A stretch of 64,000 bases of DNA from Oceanobacillus arenosus (GCF_003369575.1 NZ_PIOC01000012.1:124001-188000), one strand, 5' to 3'; numbered from the stretch's first letter, positions 18,057 through 27,861 are shown. Numbers and translations: made by a program. Notes: generated by a model from the letters alone, not told the origin.

Positions 18057-18111
18057 ATAAGTGCAACTAAGTCTGTCACCAAAAGGCTTAGGTTAAACCC
18101 AAGTTTTCTAA
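18057..18111 (+). repeat. Family A end module, long form, in the parE leader
   Basis: 55 bp, from ATAAGTGCAACTAAG to AAGTTTTCTAA, nearly the same as 16191-16244. It ends directly at the parE ribosome site AAAGGAG (18114-18120), so it forms most of the 5' leader. Confidence 0.8.
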
Positions 18112-18131
18112 AGAAAGGAGTTGATGGTCAA

Positions 18132-20087
18132 TTGACCAATCAACCAACCCAATATACAGATGATTCAATTCAAGTTCTAGAAGGTCTTGATGCAGTTAGA
18201 AAAAGACCAGGAATGTACATTGGCAGTACAGATAGCCGAGGATTACATCATCTTGTATTTGAAATTGTAGACAATGCCGTTGATGAGGCGTTATCCGGTT
18301 ACGGAAATGAAATAAAGGTGACAATTCATAAAGATAATAGTATTTCTGTAGAAGATAGTGGAAGAGGGATACCAACAGGGATACATAGCTCTGGAAAGCC
18401 TACTACAGAAGTGATTTTTACCGTACTTCATGCGGGGGGGAAGTTCGGACAAGGTGGCTATAAGACTAGTGGTGGACTACATGGCGTAGGTGCCTCTGTC
18501 GTGAATGCACTGTCGGAATGGTTAGAGGTCACCATTTTCCGTGATGGGCAAACCTTCAAGCAACGATTTGAAAATGGCGGGAAGCCTGCTACTACATTAG
18601 TGAAAAAGGGCCCTACCAAAAAAAATGGAACCATTATTCATTTTAAACCAGACGCATTAATTTTCTCCTCTTTAATTTATGATTATGAAATCATTTCGGA
18701 GCGATTACGTGAATCAGCGTATTTATTAAAAGGAATTACGATTGAGCTTAATGATCAACGTACAGAAAATAAAGAAGTGTTCCATTATCCAAATGGCATT
18801 GAATCATTTGTCAGTTACTTAAATGAAGAAAAGGATTCACTTAGCCCGATTGTTTCTTTTGAGGGAGAACAACAGGAAATTGAAGTTGAATTTGCTTTTC
18901 AGTATAATGATGGCTACTCTGAGACAATGCTTTCGTTTGTCAACCATGTTCGTACAAGAGATGGTGGAACCCATGAATCTGGTGCAAGGACAGCAATTAC
19001 AAGAACGATTAATGAATATGCGAGAAGAACAGGGATCTTAAAAGAAAAAGATAAAAACCTTGAAGGCTCTGATATTCGTGAGGGAATGACCGCAGTTATT
19101 TCCGTTCGTGTTCCTGAAGATAAGTTGCAATTTGAAGGTCAGACGAAGGGCAGGCTTGGTACAATTGAAGCAAGATCTGTCGTTGATAGTATTGTTTCCG
19201 AACATCTGGCATATTTCCTTGAAGAGAATCCAGATATCGCTGGAATGCTAACAAGAAAATCCTTGAAGGCAAAGGAAGCACGTGATGCGGCAAGGAAGGC
19301 AAGAGAAGAAGCAAGATCTGGTAAACAGCGGAAGAAACGAGACACGTTATTGAGTGGTAAACTTACACCCGCACAATCACGAAATCCAAAACGTAATGAA
19401 CTTTATTTGGTTGAAGGAGACTCTGCTGGTGGATCTGCTAAACAAGGAAGAGACCGTAAGTTCCAAGCAGTACTTCCATTAAGAGGTAAAGTCATTAATA
19501 CCGAGAAAGCTAAACTTGAAGATGTGATGAAGAATGAGGAAATCTCGACAATCATTCATACGATTGGTGCTGGTGTTGGTAGTGATTTTGATATAGAGGA
19601 TGTACAATACGATAAAGTGATTATTATGACGGATGCCGATACAGATGGGGCGCATATTCAAGTATTGTTACTAACCTTCTTCTATCGCTACATGCGTAAG
19701 CTAATCGAAGCTGGAAAAGTCTTTATTGGTTTACCACCACTCTTCAAAATTTCCAAAGGGAAAGGCAAGAGTGAGAAGGTTGTCTATGCTTGGGAAGAAG
19801 AAGAGATGAAAAAGGCGGTACATGAATTTAAAAATGGCTATACTGTACAACGATATAAAGGTCTAGGGGAAATGAACGCGGATCAATTATGGGATACTAC
19901 GATGAATCCAGAAACACGTACATTAATCAGAGTAACAATCGATGACTTTGCACGTGCGGATCGGAGAATTACGACATTAATGGGCGATAAAGTAGAGCCA
20001 CGAAGAAAGTGGATTGAAGGTAATGTTAAATTTGGTTTGGAAGAAGATGCCACAATTATAGAAAATGAGAAAATCATAAAGGAATAA
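18132..20087 (+). CDS. parE: DNA topoisomerase IV subunit B
   Basis: 651-residue ATPase subunit of topoisomerase IV, the decatenase needed to separate daughter chromosomes. The GHKL ATPase (residues ~1-220) has the N box EIVDNAVDEAL, DSGRGIPTG, and GGKFGQGGYKTSGGLHGVGASVVNAL; the Toprim domain has LVEGDSAGGSAKQGR and the metal acidic triplet region IIMTDADTDGAHI; PRRKWIEGNVKFG ends the protein. TTG 18132 is the start, with AAAGGAG 12 nt upstream, and no in-frame ATG is better. parC follows after 12 nt. LexA-box-like and repeat sequences lie in its upstream region. Confidence 0.97.
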   Translation: MTNQPTQYTDDSIQVLEGLDAVRKRPGMYIGSTDSRGLHHLVFEIVDNAVDEALSGYGNEIKVTIHKDNSISVEDSGRGIPTGIHSSGKPTTEVIFTVLHAGGKFGQGGYKTSGGLHGVGASVVNALSEWLEVTIFRDGQTFKQRFENGGKPATTLVKKGPTKKNGTIIHFKPDALIFSSLIYDYEIISERLRESAYLLKGITIELNDQRTENKEVFHYPNGIESFVSYLNEEKDSLSPIVSFEGEQQEIEVEFAFQYNDGYSETMLSFVNHVRTRDGGTHESGARTAITRTINEYARRTGILKEKDKNLEGSDIREGMTAVISVRVPEDKLQFEGQTKGRLGTIEARSVVDSIVSEHLAYFLEENPDIAGMLTRKSLKAKEARDAARKAREEARSGKQRKKRDTLLSGKLTPAQSRNPKRNELYLVEGDSAGGSAKQGRDRKFQAVLPLRGKVINTEKAKLEDVMKNEEISTIIHTIGAGVGSDFDIEDVQYDKVIIMTDADTDGAHIQVLLLTFFYRYMRKLIEAGKVFIGLPPLFKISKGKGKSEKVVYAWEEEEMKKAVHEFKNGYTVQRYKGLGEMNADQLWDTTMNPETRTLIRVTIDDFARADRRITTLMGDKVEPRRKWIEGNVKFGLEEDATIIENEKIIKE

Positions 20088-20099
20088 GGGGGGGTTGGT

Positions 20100-22550
20100 T
20101 TGTCACAACCTGAGAAGTTTTTAGACCTTCCACTCGAAGAAGCAATTGGTGATCGATTCGGTAGGTATAGTAAATATATTATACAAGACAGGGCTTTACC
20201 AGATGTCAGAGACGGATTAAAGCCTGTGCAACGTAGAATTTTATATGCAATGCACGTAGAAAAGAATACCCATGATAGAATATTTCGTAAATCTGCAAAA
20301 ACGGTCGGTAACGTAATTGGGAATTATCATCCACATGGTGATTCCTCCGTATATGAAGCAATGGTTCGCTTGAGTCAGGATTGGAAATTAAGAAACGAAT
20401 TAATTGAGATGCATGGGAACAACGGGAGTATGGATGGGGACCCGGCAGCAGCAATGCGTTATACGGAGGCGAGACTTTCAGCAATTTCTTCGGAATTACT
20501 TCGCGATATTGATAAAGAGACCGTTGATTTTATTCCTAACTTTGATGAAACAACGCTGGAGCCTGTAGTGCTACCAGCTAAATTTCCTAATTTACTCGTA
20601 AATGGTTCAACAGGAATATCTGCCGGATATGCAACTGATATTCCCCCGCATAATCTAGCAGAAGTAATCGATGCCGTTATCATGAAGGTCGACAATCCTG
20701 AGGCAACCATTGAAGATTTAATGAAAGTTATTAAAGGACCAGACTTCCCTACAGGTGGAATTATACAGGGTGTGGAGGGAATAAAGAAGGCCTATGAGAC
20801 CGGTCGTGGGAAAATCATTGTTCGTGGGAAAGCGAGAATCGAAGAAATTCGTGGCAATCGTGAACAGATTGTGATTGAGGAAATCCCATTTGAAGTGAAC
20901 AAAGCAAATATGGTTAAGAAAATGGATGAACTTCGGCTTGATCGCAAGGTAGAGGGAATAGCAGAAGTTCGTGATGAATCGGATCGTACTGGGTTAAGGG
21001 TAGTAGTTGAGCTGAAGAAAGAAGTGAATAGTGAAGGTATCTTAAATTACTTATATAAGAATACCGACCTACAAGTGAACTATCATTTCAATATGGTAGC
21101 AATCCAGGATCGGACACCAAAACTATTATCGCTATCACAAATACTCGATGCCTATATTGAGCATCAAAAGGAAGTTGTAACACGACAAACAACCTTTGAC
21201 CTGAAAAAGGCAAAAGATCGTGCACATATTGTGGAAGGATTAATAAAGGCAATTTCGATTCTTGATGAATTAATTGTTACGATCCGTTCTTCAAAGGATA
21301 AGCAAGATGCGAAGAAGCGAATTGTTGCTGCATATGATTTCTCGGAAGCGCAAGCAGAAGCAATTGTGATGCTCCAGCTTTATCGCTTAACAAACACCGA
21401 TATTACACAGCTGCAAAAGGAAGCGGAAGAATTATTCAAACAAATTGAAGATTTAGAAGCGATTCTTGGAAGTGAGAAAGTACTTCTACAATCAATTAAA
21501 AAGGATTTACGATTGATTAAGCGGACATTCCAAAATCCAAGAAGAACAGCGATTGAAGACAAAATTGAAGAATTAAAAATTAATATCGAGGTTATGATTG
21601 CAAGCGAAGATGTCCTCGTATCGATTTCGAAGGATGGTTACTTGAAGCGTACGAGCTTACGGTCTTATACTGCTTCAAATGGTGAGGATTTAGCGATTAA
21701 GGATCAGGATCATCTCGTATCGTTAATGGAAGTAAATACAACAGACAAATTGTTATTGTTCACGAATAAGGGCAAGTATATCATCATTCCTGTCCACGAA
21801 TTGCCGGATATCCGCTGGAAAGATATTGGGCAGCATCTGTCAAATGTAGTTGCTTTTGATAAAGATGAACACATTATTCAATGTATTCCCATCCGTAAAT
21901 TTGAGGAAAACAAATATCTATTGTTCTTCACGAAAAATGGAATGGTAAAACGAAGTGAATTAATGCTATATAATGCGCAGCGTCAATCGAAGTCACTCAT
22001 TGCGTTAAATTTAAAGCAGGATGATGAAGTTGTGAGTGTGCATGTAACAGGTGGAAAGTCTGATGTATTTATTACGTCAAATAAAGGCTTCGGATTATGG
22101 TATGCTGAAGAAGAAATAAACGTTGTTGGCCAACGTGCAGCAGGTGTAAAAGCGATTCAATTAAAAGAAGATGAATATGTGGTGAATGGTCAAATATTCT
22201 ATGAGCTAAGTAATCCATCGCTCTTTATCATTACGCAGCGTGGTGCTGCTAAGCGGATGAGACTTCTGGAATTTGAACGGACAAGTCGTGCGAAAAGAGG
22301 ACTTGTCATGTTAAGAGACTTGAAGAGTAAGCCACATCGTGTGAGAGGCTTCTTTGTTGTGAATGAGCAGGATAAAGTTAATTTCCGGACATCTAACGGA
22401 GAAATCCATCAAGTATTCCCACTCGGATTATCAAATAGTGATCGATATAGCAATGGATCGTTTCTCATCGATACCGAAATTCAAGGGGAGGTCATAGAGG
22501 TGTGGAAAGAAGCACAGTATGAACGTCCTTTTGGGGAAGCGGATGCTTGA
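20100..22550 (+). CDS. parC: DNA topoisomerase IV subunit A
   Basis: 816-residue breakage-reunion subunit. The catalytic tyrosine is in AAMRYTEARLS (near residue 120); the winged-helix region DRALPDVRDGLKPVQRRILYAM and HPHGDSSVYEAMVRLSQDW are typical, and residues after ~500 form the DNA-wrapping beta-pinwheel (repeats such as FTNKGKYIII, FTKNGMVKRSE, TQRGAAKRMRL). TTG 20100 follows GGGGGG. It is co-transcribed with parE. ParC rather than GyrA is chosen from the parE linkage and the lack of a strict GyrA box. Confidence 0.96.
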   Translation: MSQPEKFLDLPLEEAIGDRFGRYSKYIIQDRALPDVRDGLKPVQRRILYAMHVEKNTHDRIFRKSAKTVGNVIGNYHPHGDSSVYEAMVRLSQDWKLRNELIEMHGNNGSMDGDPAAAMRYTEARLSAISSELLRDIDKETVDFIPNFDETTLEPVVLPAKFPNLLVNGSTGISAGYATDIPPHNLAEVIDAVIMKVDNPEATIEDLMKVIKGPDFPTGGIIQGVEGIKKAYETGRGKIIVRGKARIEEIRGNREQIVIEEIPFEVNKANMVKKMDELRLDRKVEGIAEVRDESDRTGLRVVVELKKEVNSEGILNYLYKNTDLQVNYHFNMVAIQDRTPKLLSLSQILDAYIEHQKEVVTRQTTFDLKKAKDRAHIVEGLIKAISILDELIVTIRSSKDKQDAKKRIVAAYDFSEAQAEAIVMLQLYRLTNTDITQLQKEAEELFKQIEDLEAILGSEKVLLQSIKKDLRLIKRTFQNPRRTAIEDKIEELKINIEVMIASEDVLVSISKDGYLKRTSLRSYTASNGEDLAIKDQDHLVSLMEVNTTDKLLLFTNKGKYIIIPVHELPDIRWKDIGQHLSNVVAFDKDEHIIQCIPIRKFEENKYLLFFTKNGMVKRSELMLYNAQRQSKSLIALNLKQDDEVVSVHVTGGKSDVFITSNKGFGLWYAEEEINVVGQRAAGVKAIQLKEDEYVVNGQIFYELSNPSLFIITQRGAAKRMRLLEFERTSRAKRGLVMLRDLKSKPHRVRGFFVVNEQDKVNFRTSNGEIHQVFPLGLSNSDRYSNGSFLIDTEIQGEVIEVWKEAQYERPFGEADA

Positions 22551-22620
22551 TTAAAGTGATCAGGAAATAAATGCTTTTCTATTTTCCGATTAGAGTATAC
22601 AATTAAGATATATTTGTAAT

Positions 22621-22656
22621 CATTAAGAATTGATGATATTTTTTCGATTCTTAATG
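22621..22656. promoter_or_regulatory. Inverted repeat upstream of the acyl-CoA operon, candidate operator
   Basis: Perfect 10-bp arms CATTAAGAAT (22621-22630) / ATTCTTAATG (22647-22656), 56 bp before the operon start. No T run follows, so it is not an obvious terminator of parC. It could bind a dimeric regulator of the operon; this is inference. Confidence 0.45.
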
Positions 22657-22711
22657 GTTACGTTTATAAATATCTGAATATTTCGGTATATGCGCTTAGG
22701 GGGGAGAAATA

Positions 22712-23854
22712 ATGAACTTCGAGTTATCAAAGGAACAGCAAATGATTAAACATATGGTACATGAGTTTGCGGAAGAAGTGATTCGACCTAGAGCTATTGA
22801 TATTGACAGACTAGCAAAATTTCCAGATGATATTTTTAAGCAAATGGGTGAATTAGGATTACTCGGTATTCCTTTTCCAGAAGAATATGGTGGTTCGGGT
22901 GGCGATACATTATCCTATGCAATAGCGGTTGAGGAAATTGGTCGTGTTTGTGGCAGTACTGGGTTAAGCTATGCTGCAGCAGTATCACTTGGAGCGAGTC
23001 CGATACATTACTTTGGAACGGAAGATCAAAAGAAGCAATTTTTGAAACCGCTTGCAGAAGGAGCGTCTTTAGGCTCATTTGGATTGACCGAATCAAATGC
23101 TGGTTCAGATGCTGGTGGAACAGTAACAACGGCAGTGCTTCAGGATGATTTCTATGTTATTAATGGTGAGAAATGTTTCATTACGAATGCAAGCTACGCT
23201 GAAACGTTAATTATCACAGCTGTCACAGTCAAAAATGAGAATGGCAAGAATACGATTTCAGCGTTTATTGTGCCTGCAAATACTGAGGGCGTCAAGATTA
23301 CGAGTAATTACAACAAAATGGGCATGCGCGGGTCTGATACCGCCGAGATTGTTTTAAATAATGTAAGCGTTCCAAAAGAGAATCTCTTAGGAGAGAAGGA
23401 TAAAGGATTTAAACAATTTTTATATACCCTTGACGGTGGCAGGATTTCAATAGGTGCACTAGGAGTTGGCATTGCCCAGGCAGCATTAGAAAAGTCATTA
23501 CAATATGCAAAGGGTCGCAAACAATTTGGAAAATCCATTTCAAGCTTTCAAGCAGTTCAATTTAAACTTGCGGACATGGCAATGGAGGTAGAGCTTGCTA
23601 GAAATATGGTACATAAAGCAGCATGGCTAAAGGATCAAGGGAAACCCTTTAGTAAGGAAGCGGCATTTGCAAAGTTATTTGCTACCGAAACGGCTTTCCG
23701 CTCCGCAAATCAAGCGGTACAAATTCACGGTGGATATGGGTACATGCGTGAATACGAGGTTGAGCGGTACTTAAGAGACGCAAAGTTACTAGAAATTGGC
23801 GAAGGAACTTCAGAGATTCAGCGACTTGTTATTGCTAGAGAACTAGGTTGTTAG
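22712..23854 (+). CDS. Acyl-CoA dehydrogenase (YngJ-like)
   Basis: 380-residue FAD acyl-CoA dehydrogenase. Family signatures: [14 protein letters not shown] and [13 protein letters not shown] (FAD/substrate binding), [25 protein letters not shown] and [15 protein letters not shown]. The glutamate of GEGTSE is at the usual catalytic-base position of short- and medium-chain enzymes; isovaleryl-CoA dehydrogenases of the classical type lack it there. The operon with a biotin-dependent carboxylase and an AUH-like hydratase resembles the B. subtilis yngJ-yngHA-yngHB-yngF-yngE set for leucine breakdown, suggesting an isovaleryl-type substrate, but the Glu position leaves that open. Confidence 0.88.
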   Translation: MNFELSKEQQMIKHMVHEFAEEVIRPRAIDIDRLAKFPDDIFKQMGELGLLGIPFPEEYGGSGGDTLSYAIAVEEIGRVCGSTGLSYAAAVSLGASPIHYFGTEDQKKQFLKPLAEGASLGSFGLTESNAGSDAGGTVTTAVLQDDFYVINGEKCFITNASYAETLIITAVTVKNENGKNTISAFIVPANTEGVKITSNYNKMGMRGSDTAEIVLNNVSVPKENLLGEKDKGFKQFLYTLDGGRISIGALGVGIAQAALEKSLQYAKGRKQFGKSISSFQAVQFKLADMAMEVELARNMVHKAAWLKDQGKPFSKEAAFAKLFATETAFRSANQAVQIHGGYGYMREYEVERYLRDAKLLEIGEGTSEIQRLVIARELGC

Positions 23855-23887
23855 AAACAAAATAACAAGTGAAATGGGTGAGCATAC

Positions 23888-25243
23888 ATGATTAAAAAAG
23901 TACTGGTCGCAAATCGAGCTGAAATTGCTGTGCGGATTATCCGTACTTGCAAAAAACTTGGTATAAAAACTGTTGCAATTTACTCGGAAGCGGATGAAAA
24001 AGCACCACATGTCAAATCGGCTGATGAAGCCTATCTTATCGGTCCGTCCCGTGTTAGTGAAAGTTATGTAAAGGTCGAGAAAATTCTTGAAATTGCTAAA
24101 TTGTCCGGTGTCGATGCGATTCATCCAGGATATGGCTTTCTGAGTGAGAATGCTGCATTTGCTGATCGTTGTAGTCATGAAGGGATGATATTTATTGGAC
24201 CGACAAGTAAGGTAATCGAGCAAATGGGGGATAAGATAAAGGCGCGGAAATTAATGACAGAAGCGGGTGTTCCTGTGATTCCAGGGGAAAATACTGCAAT
24301 ATCTTCTTTAGCCGAAGCAATGGAGATAGCAGAAGAGCTTGGATTTCCGGTAATGTTAAAGGCTGCTGCAGGTGGCGGTGGTATCGGCATGCAAGTCGTT
24401 CGCAGTGCAGAAGAATTGCAGCCGGCGTTTGAAAGTAACTCCAAACGGGCCTTAACATTTTTCGGTGATGGCTCGATGTTTATAGAAAAGAAGATCGACA
24501 ATGCACGTCATATTGAAATTCAATTACTAGCAGATAAACACGGGAATGTGATTCACCTATTTGAGCGAGATTGCTCAGTCCAAAGAAGAAATCAAAAAGT
24601 GATTGAAGAAGCTCCATCGACGTTTATTACGGAGTCAACTCGTAACGCAATGGGTGAAGCAGCGATTATGGCAGCAAAAGCTATCGGTTATACAAATGCC
24701 GGAACGATCGAATTTTTAGTAGATGAATCGGAAAGTTTTTATTTTCTAGAAATGAATACAAGAATTCAAGTAGAACATCCTGTCACGGAAGAAATTACGG
24801 GGATTGACATTGTCGAACAACAAATTCGGATTGCAAATGGTGAAAAACTCGATTACAAGCAGGAAGATTTTACGATTAATGGTCATGCAATTGAGGCACG
24901 AATCTATGCAGAGGACCCAAACACCTTCTATCCCTCACCAGGTCATATTACAACTTTAGTTTTACCAAAGGGTGAACATATTCGACATGAACTAGCGATA
25001 AAAAATAACTATGATGTCACTCCCTTCTATGATCCGATGATTGCAAAATTAATCGTTACAGCAGTAAGTCGAGGGGATGCAATTACATTATTAAAGGGTG
25101 CACTAGAGGAGTACAAGATTGAAGGTATTAAGACAAATATTCCGCTACTGTTAAACATCGTGAATCATGATGCATTTATTAAAGGTGCGACTACAACAGA
25201 TTTTATTGAAAAACATGTAAAAATGAAGACTAAAGATAAATGA
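23888..25243 (+). CDS. Biotin carboxylase subunit of an acyl-CoA carboxylase
   Basis: 451-residue ATP-grasp biotin carboxylase that carboxylates biotin on the neighbouring carrier. Sequence landmarks: IKKVLVANRAEIAVRIIRTCKKLG at the N-terminus, ATP loop KAAAGGGGIGMQVV, FIEKKIDNARHIEIQLL, ERDCSVQRRNQKVIEEAPS and EMNTRIQVEHPVTEEITG. It lacks a fused BCCP domain; the carrier is encoded 12 nt downstream. Linked to the operon's carboxyltransferase it should serve methylcrotonyl-CoA or a similar acyl-CoA rather than acetyl-CoA. Distinct from the housekeeping AccC by this context only. Confidence 0.9.
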   Translation: MIKKVLVANRAEIAVRIIRTCKKLGIKTVAIYSEADEKAPHVKSADEAYLIGPSRVSESYVKVEKILEIAKLSGVDAIHPGYGFLSENAAFADRCSHEGMIFIGPTSKVIEQMGDKIKARKLMTEAGVPVIPGENTAISSLAEAMEIAEELGFPVMLKAAAGGGGIGMQVVRSAEELQPAFESNSKRALTFFGDGSMFIEKKIDNARHIEIQLLADKHGNVIHLFERDCSVQRRNQKVIEEAPSTFITESTRNAMGEAAIMAAKAIGYTNAGTIEFLVDESESFYFLEMNTRIQVEHPVTEEITGIDIVEQQIRIANGEKLDYKQEDFTINGHAIEARIYAEDPNTFYPSPGHITTLVLPKGEHIRHELAIKNNYDVTPFYDPMIAKLIVTAVSRGDAITLLKGALEEYKIEGIKTNIPLLLNIVNHDAFIKGATTTDFIEKHVKMKTKDK

Positions 25244-25255
25244 GGAGGAAACGAA

Positions 25256-25468
25256 ATGGAAGAAATACGTGCAAGTATGGCAGGGAATATTTGGAAGATT
25301 ACCGTTAAACCTGGCGATGTTGTTGAAGAAGGTCAGGATGTTGTAATTTTAGAATCGATGAAAATGGAAATTCCAATTGCGGCAGAAGATGGTGGCACTG
25401 TAAAAGAGTTAATGGTTGCTGAAGGTGATTTTGTAAATGAAGGCGATATCATCGCGATAATTGAATAG
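25256..25468 (+). CDS. Biotin/lipoyl carrier protein (YngHB-like BCCP)
   Basis: 70-residue stand-alone biotinyl domain. The biotinylation motif is ESMKMEIP with modified lysine K36; the flanking glycines (MAGNIW near the start, AEDGGTV, NEGDIIAIIE) match the two-fold symmetric fold. AGGAGG precedes ATG 25256. Tiny BCCPs of this kind partner the adjacent carboxylase and carboxyltransferase. It lies in the middle of the operon, 12 nt after the carboxylase and 17 nt before the hydratase. Confidence 0.92.
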   Translation: MEEIRASMAGNIWKITVKPGDVVEEGQDVVILESMKMEIPIAAEDGGTVKELMVAEGDFVNEGDIIAIIE

Positions 25469-25485
25469 AGGGACGGGGAGGTAGC

Positions 25486-26268
25486 ATGGATCAGTTTATC
25501 AAGCTTAATCGGGATAGACAGCATATTGCAATTATCATGTTAAATCGACCGGAAGCAGCAAATGCAATGTCGAGGGAACTCCTTCATCAATTAAATCGAG
25601 CGCTACAGGAGGTTAATGAGGATGCCTCGATTTATACAACGATAATTACAGGTTCGGGCGAAAAGGCATTTTGTGCAGGTGCTGACTTGAAAGAAAGAAG
25701 AAAAATGACAAATGATACGGTAATCGATACTGTATCATATATTGGTAACACGGTGAGTGCTATTGAACATATACGAATGCCGGTAATAGCGGCAATTAAT
25801 GGTGCTGCATTTGGCGGTGGATTGGAGCTAGCATTGGCATGTGATATCCGAATTGCTGCTGAGGATGTAAGAATGGGATTAACAGAAACATCGCTCGCGA
25901 TTATCCCAGGCGCTGGGGGAACACAGCGTTTGCCCCGTTTAATCGGTTTAGGTCAAGCGAAGCGGCTTATCTTCTCAGCAAAGCCGATTTTAGCAGATGA
26001 GGCTTTAAAGATTGGCTTGGTGGACCAAGTCGTGACCAAGGAAAATTTGCTTGGTGAAGCAATCCAGCTTGCTGAAACTATCGCAGCCAATGGCCCAATT
26101 GCAATCGAGCAAGCAAAGCTAGCAATCAATACTGGAATGCAAACAGATTTATCATCGGGAATTGTAATTGAACATGAAGCATATAAGAAAACAATACCGA
26201 CAGCAGATCGATTAGAAGGATTGTATGCCTTTTACGAAAAAAGAAAGCCCATGTATAGAGGGAAATAA
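25486..26268 (+). CDS. Enoyl-CoA hydratase, methylglutaconyl-CoA hydratase-like
   Basis: 260-residue crotonase. The oxyanion-hole glycines are in FCAGADLKERRKM and INGAAFGGGLELALACDIRIAA; the AUH-type 'ADLKER' and the ETSLAIIPGAGGTQRLPRLIG segment with E and G typical of methylglutaconyl-CoA hydratases point to hydration of 3-methylglutaconyl-CoA to HMG-CoA (by family resemblance, B. subtilis YngF). It overlaps the carboxyltransferase region by one base with a non-used ATG; the real next start is 15 nt further on. Confidence 0.85.
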   Translation: MDQFIKLNRDRQHIAIIMLNRPEAANAMSRELLHQLNRALQEVNEDASIYTTIITGSGEKAFCAGADLKERRKMTNDTVIDTVSYIGNTVSAIEHIRMPVIAAINGAAFGGGLELALACDIRIAAEDVRMGLTETSLAIIPGAGGTQRLPRLIGLGQAKRLIFSAKPILADEALKIGLVDQVVTKENLLGEAIQLAETIAANGPIAIEQAKLAINTGMQTDLSSGIVIEHEAYKKTIPTADRLEGLYAFYEKRKPMYRGK

Positions 26269-26282
26269 TGGAGGGAAGGTCC

Positions 26283-27812
26283 ATGTCGTCTACCGAGGAA
26301 TTAAAAGCAAGGATCGATAAAATAGAACAAGGTGGCCATGAGAAATACCATTCAAAAAACAAAGAAAGAGGAAAGCTCTTTGTTCGTGAGCGTTTAGCAT
26401 TATTATTTGATGAAGGTATCGAAATTGAGGATGCATTTTTCGCTAATTGCATGGATGATTCACTCCCATCAGATGGTGTTGTCACAGGGATTGGCAAAAT
26501 TAATGGGCAAAAGGTTTGTGTGATGGCAAATGATTCTACCGTTAAGGCAGGATCATGGGGAAAGCGCACCGTTGAAAAAATTCTCCGGATTCAGGAAACG
26601 GCAGAGAAGCTGGAGCTACCGATGATTTATTTAGTTGACTCTGCTGGAGCAAGAATTACCAATCAAATTGAGATGTTTCCTGGAAGGCGTGGTGCGGGGA
26701 GAATATTCCATAACCAAATTAAATTGTCTGGACGTGTTCCACAAATATGCTTATTATTTGGACCATCCGCTGCAGGCGGTGCGTATATCCCAGCTTTTTG
26801 TGATGTCGTCGTTATGGTTGATGGAAATGCCTCGATGTATTTAGGTTCACCAAGAATGGCAGAAAAAGTGATTGGTGAGAAAGTGACGCTCGAGGAAATG
26901 GGTGGTGCGAGAATGCATACTACCATTTCGGGTGTAGGTGACGTTTTAGTAAAGTCAGAAGCGGAAGCAATTCAGTATGCAAAGCGCTATTTAAGCTATT
27001 TTCCAGCTAATTTTAGGTCGAGACCAGGTTTGGTGGCTGGGAAAGAAGTAAAGCCTTTTGAAAAGTCGATATCGGAAATTATTCCTGAAAATCAAAATGC
27101 AGCATTTAATATGTATGACCTAATTGATCGGATAATTGATGAAGATTCTTTCTGTGAAATCAAGAAGAAATTTGCTGCAGAGCTTATCACTGGAGTTGCA
27201 AGGATTAATGGCAGATCGATCGGGATTATTGCGAATCAGCCACGGGTAAAAGGTGGAGTACTTTTTACAGATTCGGCTGATAAGGCGGCAAAGTTTATCC
27301 AGCTTTGTGATGCATTCAATATCCCGTTATTATTCCTTACCGATGTTCCAGGATTTATGATAGGTACAAAGGTTGAAAGAGAAGGGATTATTCGTCATGG
27401 TGCAAAGATGCTGTCTTCTATGAGTGAAGCTACTGTACCGAAGATCTCTGTCATCGTTCGAAAGGCATATGGTGCAGGTTTATACGCGATGGCAGGACCG
27501 GCATTTGACCCAGATTGTGTCATCGCCTTTCCAAATGCACAAATAGCAGTCATGGGGGCAGAAGCAGCGATTAATGCGGTAAATGCAAATAAAATAGCGG
27601 CATTACCAGAGGAAGAACGTGCAGCATATATTAAAGAAAAACAAGATGAATATCGAAGAGAAATTGATATCTATCGATTGGCTTCGGAAATGGTTGTTGA
27701 TACAATCATCAATCCTGATGACTTGAGGAAGGAATTAAACGCTCGATTCTCGATTTATGAGGATAAGAAAATCGTATTTACTGAAAGAAAGCATGGCGTT
27801 TATCCAGTGTAG
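26283..27812 (+). CDS. Acyl-CoA carboxyltransferase (methylcrotonyl/propionyl type, YngE-like)
   Basis: 509-residue carboxyltransferase with both crotonase-like halves in one chain (N-half GAGRIFHNQIKLSGRVPQIC and FGPSAAGGAYIPAFCD; C-half FLTDVPGFMIGTKVEREG and YGAGLYAMAGPAFDPD). Together with the upstream biotin carboxylase and carrier it forms a biotin-dependent acyl-CoA carboxylase; the neighbouring hydratase favours 3-methylcrotonyl-CoA. The start is ATG 26283 with GGAGGG 7 nt upstream; an ATG at 26268 overlaps the preceding stop and lies before that ribosome site. Last gene of the operon, with a strong terminator. Confidence 0.9.
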   Translation: MSSTEELKARIDKIEQGGHEKYHSKNKERGKLFVRERLALLFDEGIEIEDAFFANCMDDSLPSDGVVTGIGKINGQKVCVMANDSTVKAGSWGKRTVEKILRIQETAEKLELPMIYLVDSAGARITNQIEMFPGRRGAGRIFHNQIKLSGRVPQICLLFGPSAAGGAYIPAFCDVVVMVDGNASMYLGSPRMAEKVIGEKVTLEEMGGARMHTTISGVGDVLVKSEAEAIQYAKRYLSYFPANFRSRPGLVAGKEVKPFEKSISEIIPENQNAAFNMYDLIDRIIDEDSFCEIKKKFAAELITGVARINGRSIGIIANQPRVKGGVLFTDSADKAAKFIQLCDAFNIPLLFLTDVPGFMIGTKVEREGIIRHGAKMLSSMSEATVPKISVIVRKAYGAGLYAMAGPAFDPDCVIAFPNAQIAVMGAEAAINAVNANKIAALPEEERAAYIKEKQDEYRREIDIYRLASEMVVDTIINPDDLRKELNARFSIYEDKKIVFTERKHGVYPV

Positions 27813-27815
27813 ACG

Positions 27816-27850
27816 AAAAAAACTTTGGTAAAGCCTACCAAAGTTTTTTT
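27816..27850 (+). terminator. Intrinsic terminator of the acyl-CoA operon
   Basis: Perfect 15-bp stem AAAAAAACTTTGGTA / TACCAAAGTTTTTTT with a 5-nt loop, directly after the carboxyltransferase stop. Confidence 0.93.
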
Positions 27851-27861
27851 ACTGTATATAG

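Noticed and set aside
24175-24501. 108-codon minus frame inside the biotin carboxylase gene
   Set aside because: Antisense shadow in GC-richer coding DNA; low-complexity Pro/Ala translation.
26126-26569. 147-codon minus frame across the hydratase/carboxyltransferase boundary
   Set aside because: Overlaps two well-supported genes; composition typical of an antisense shadow.
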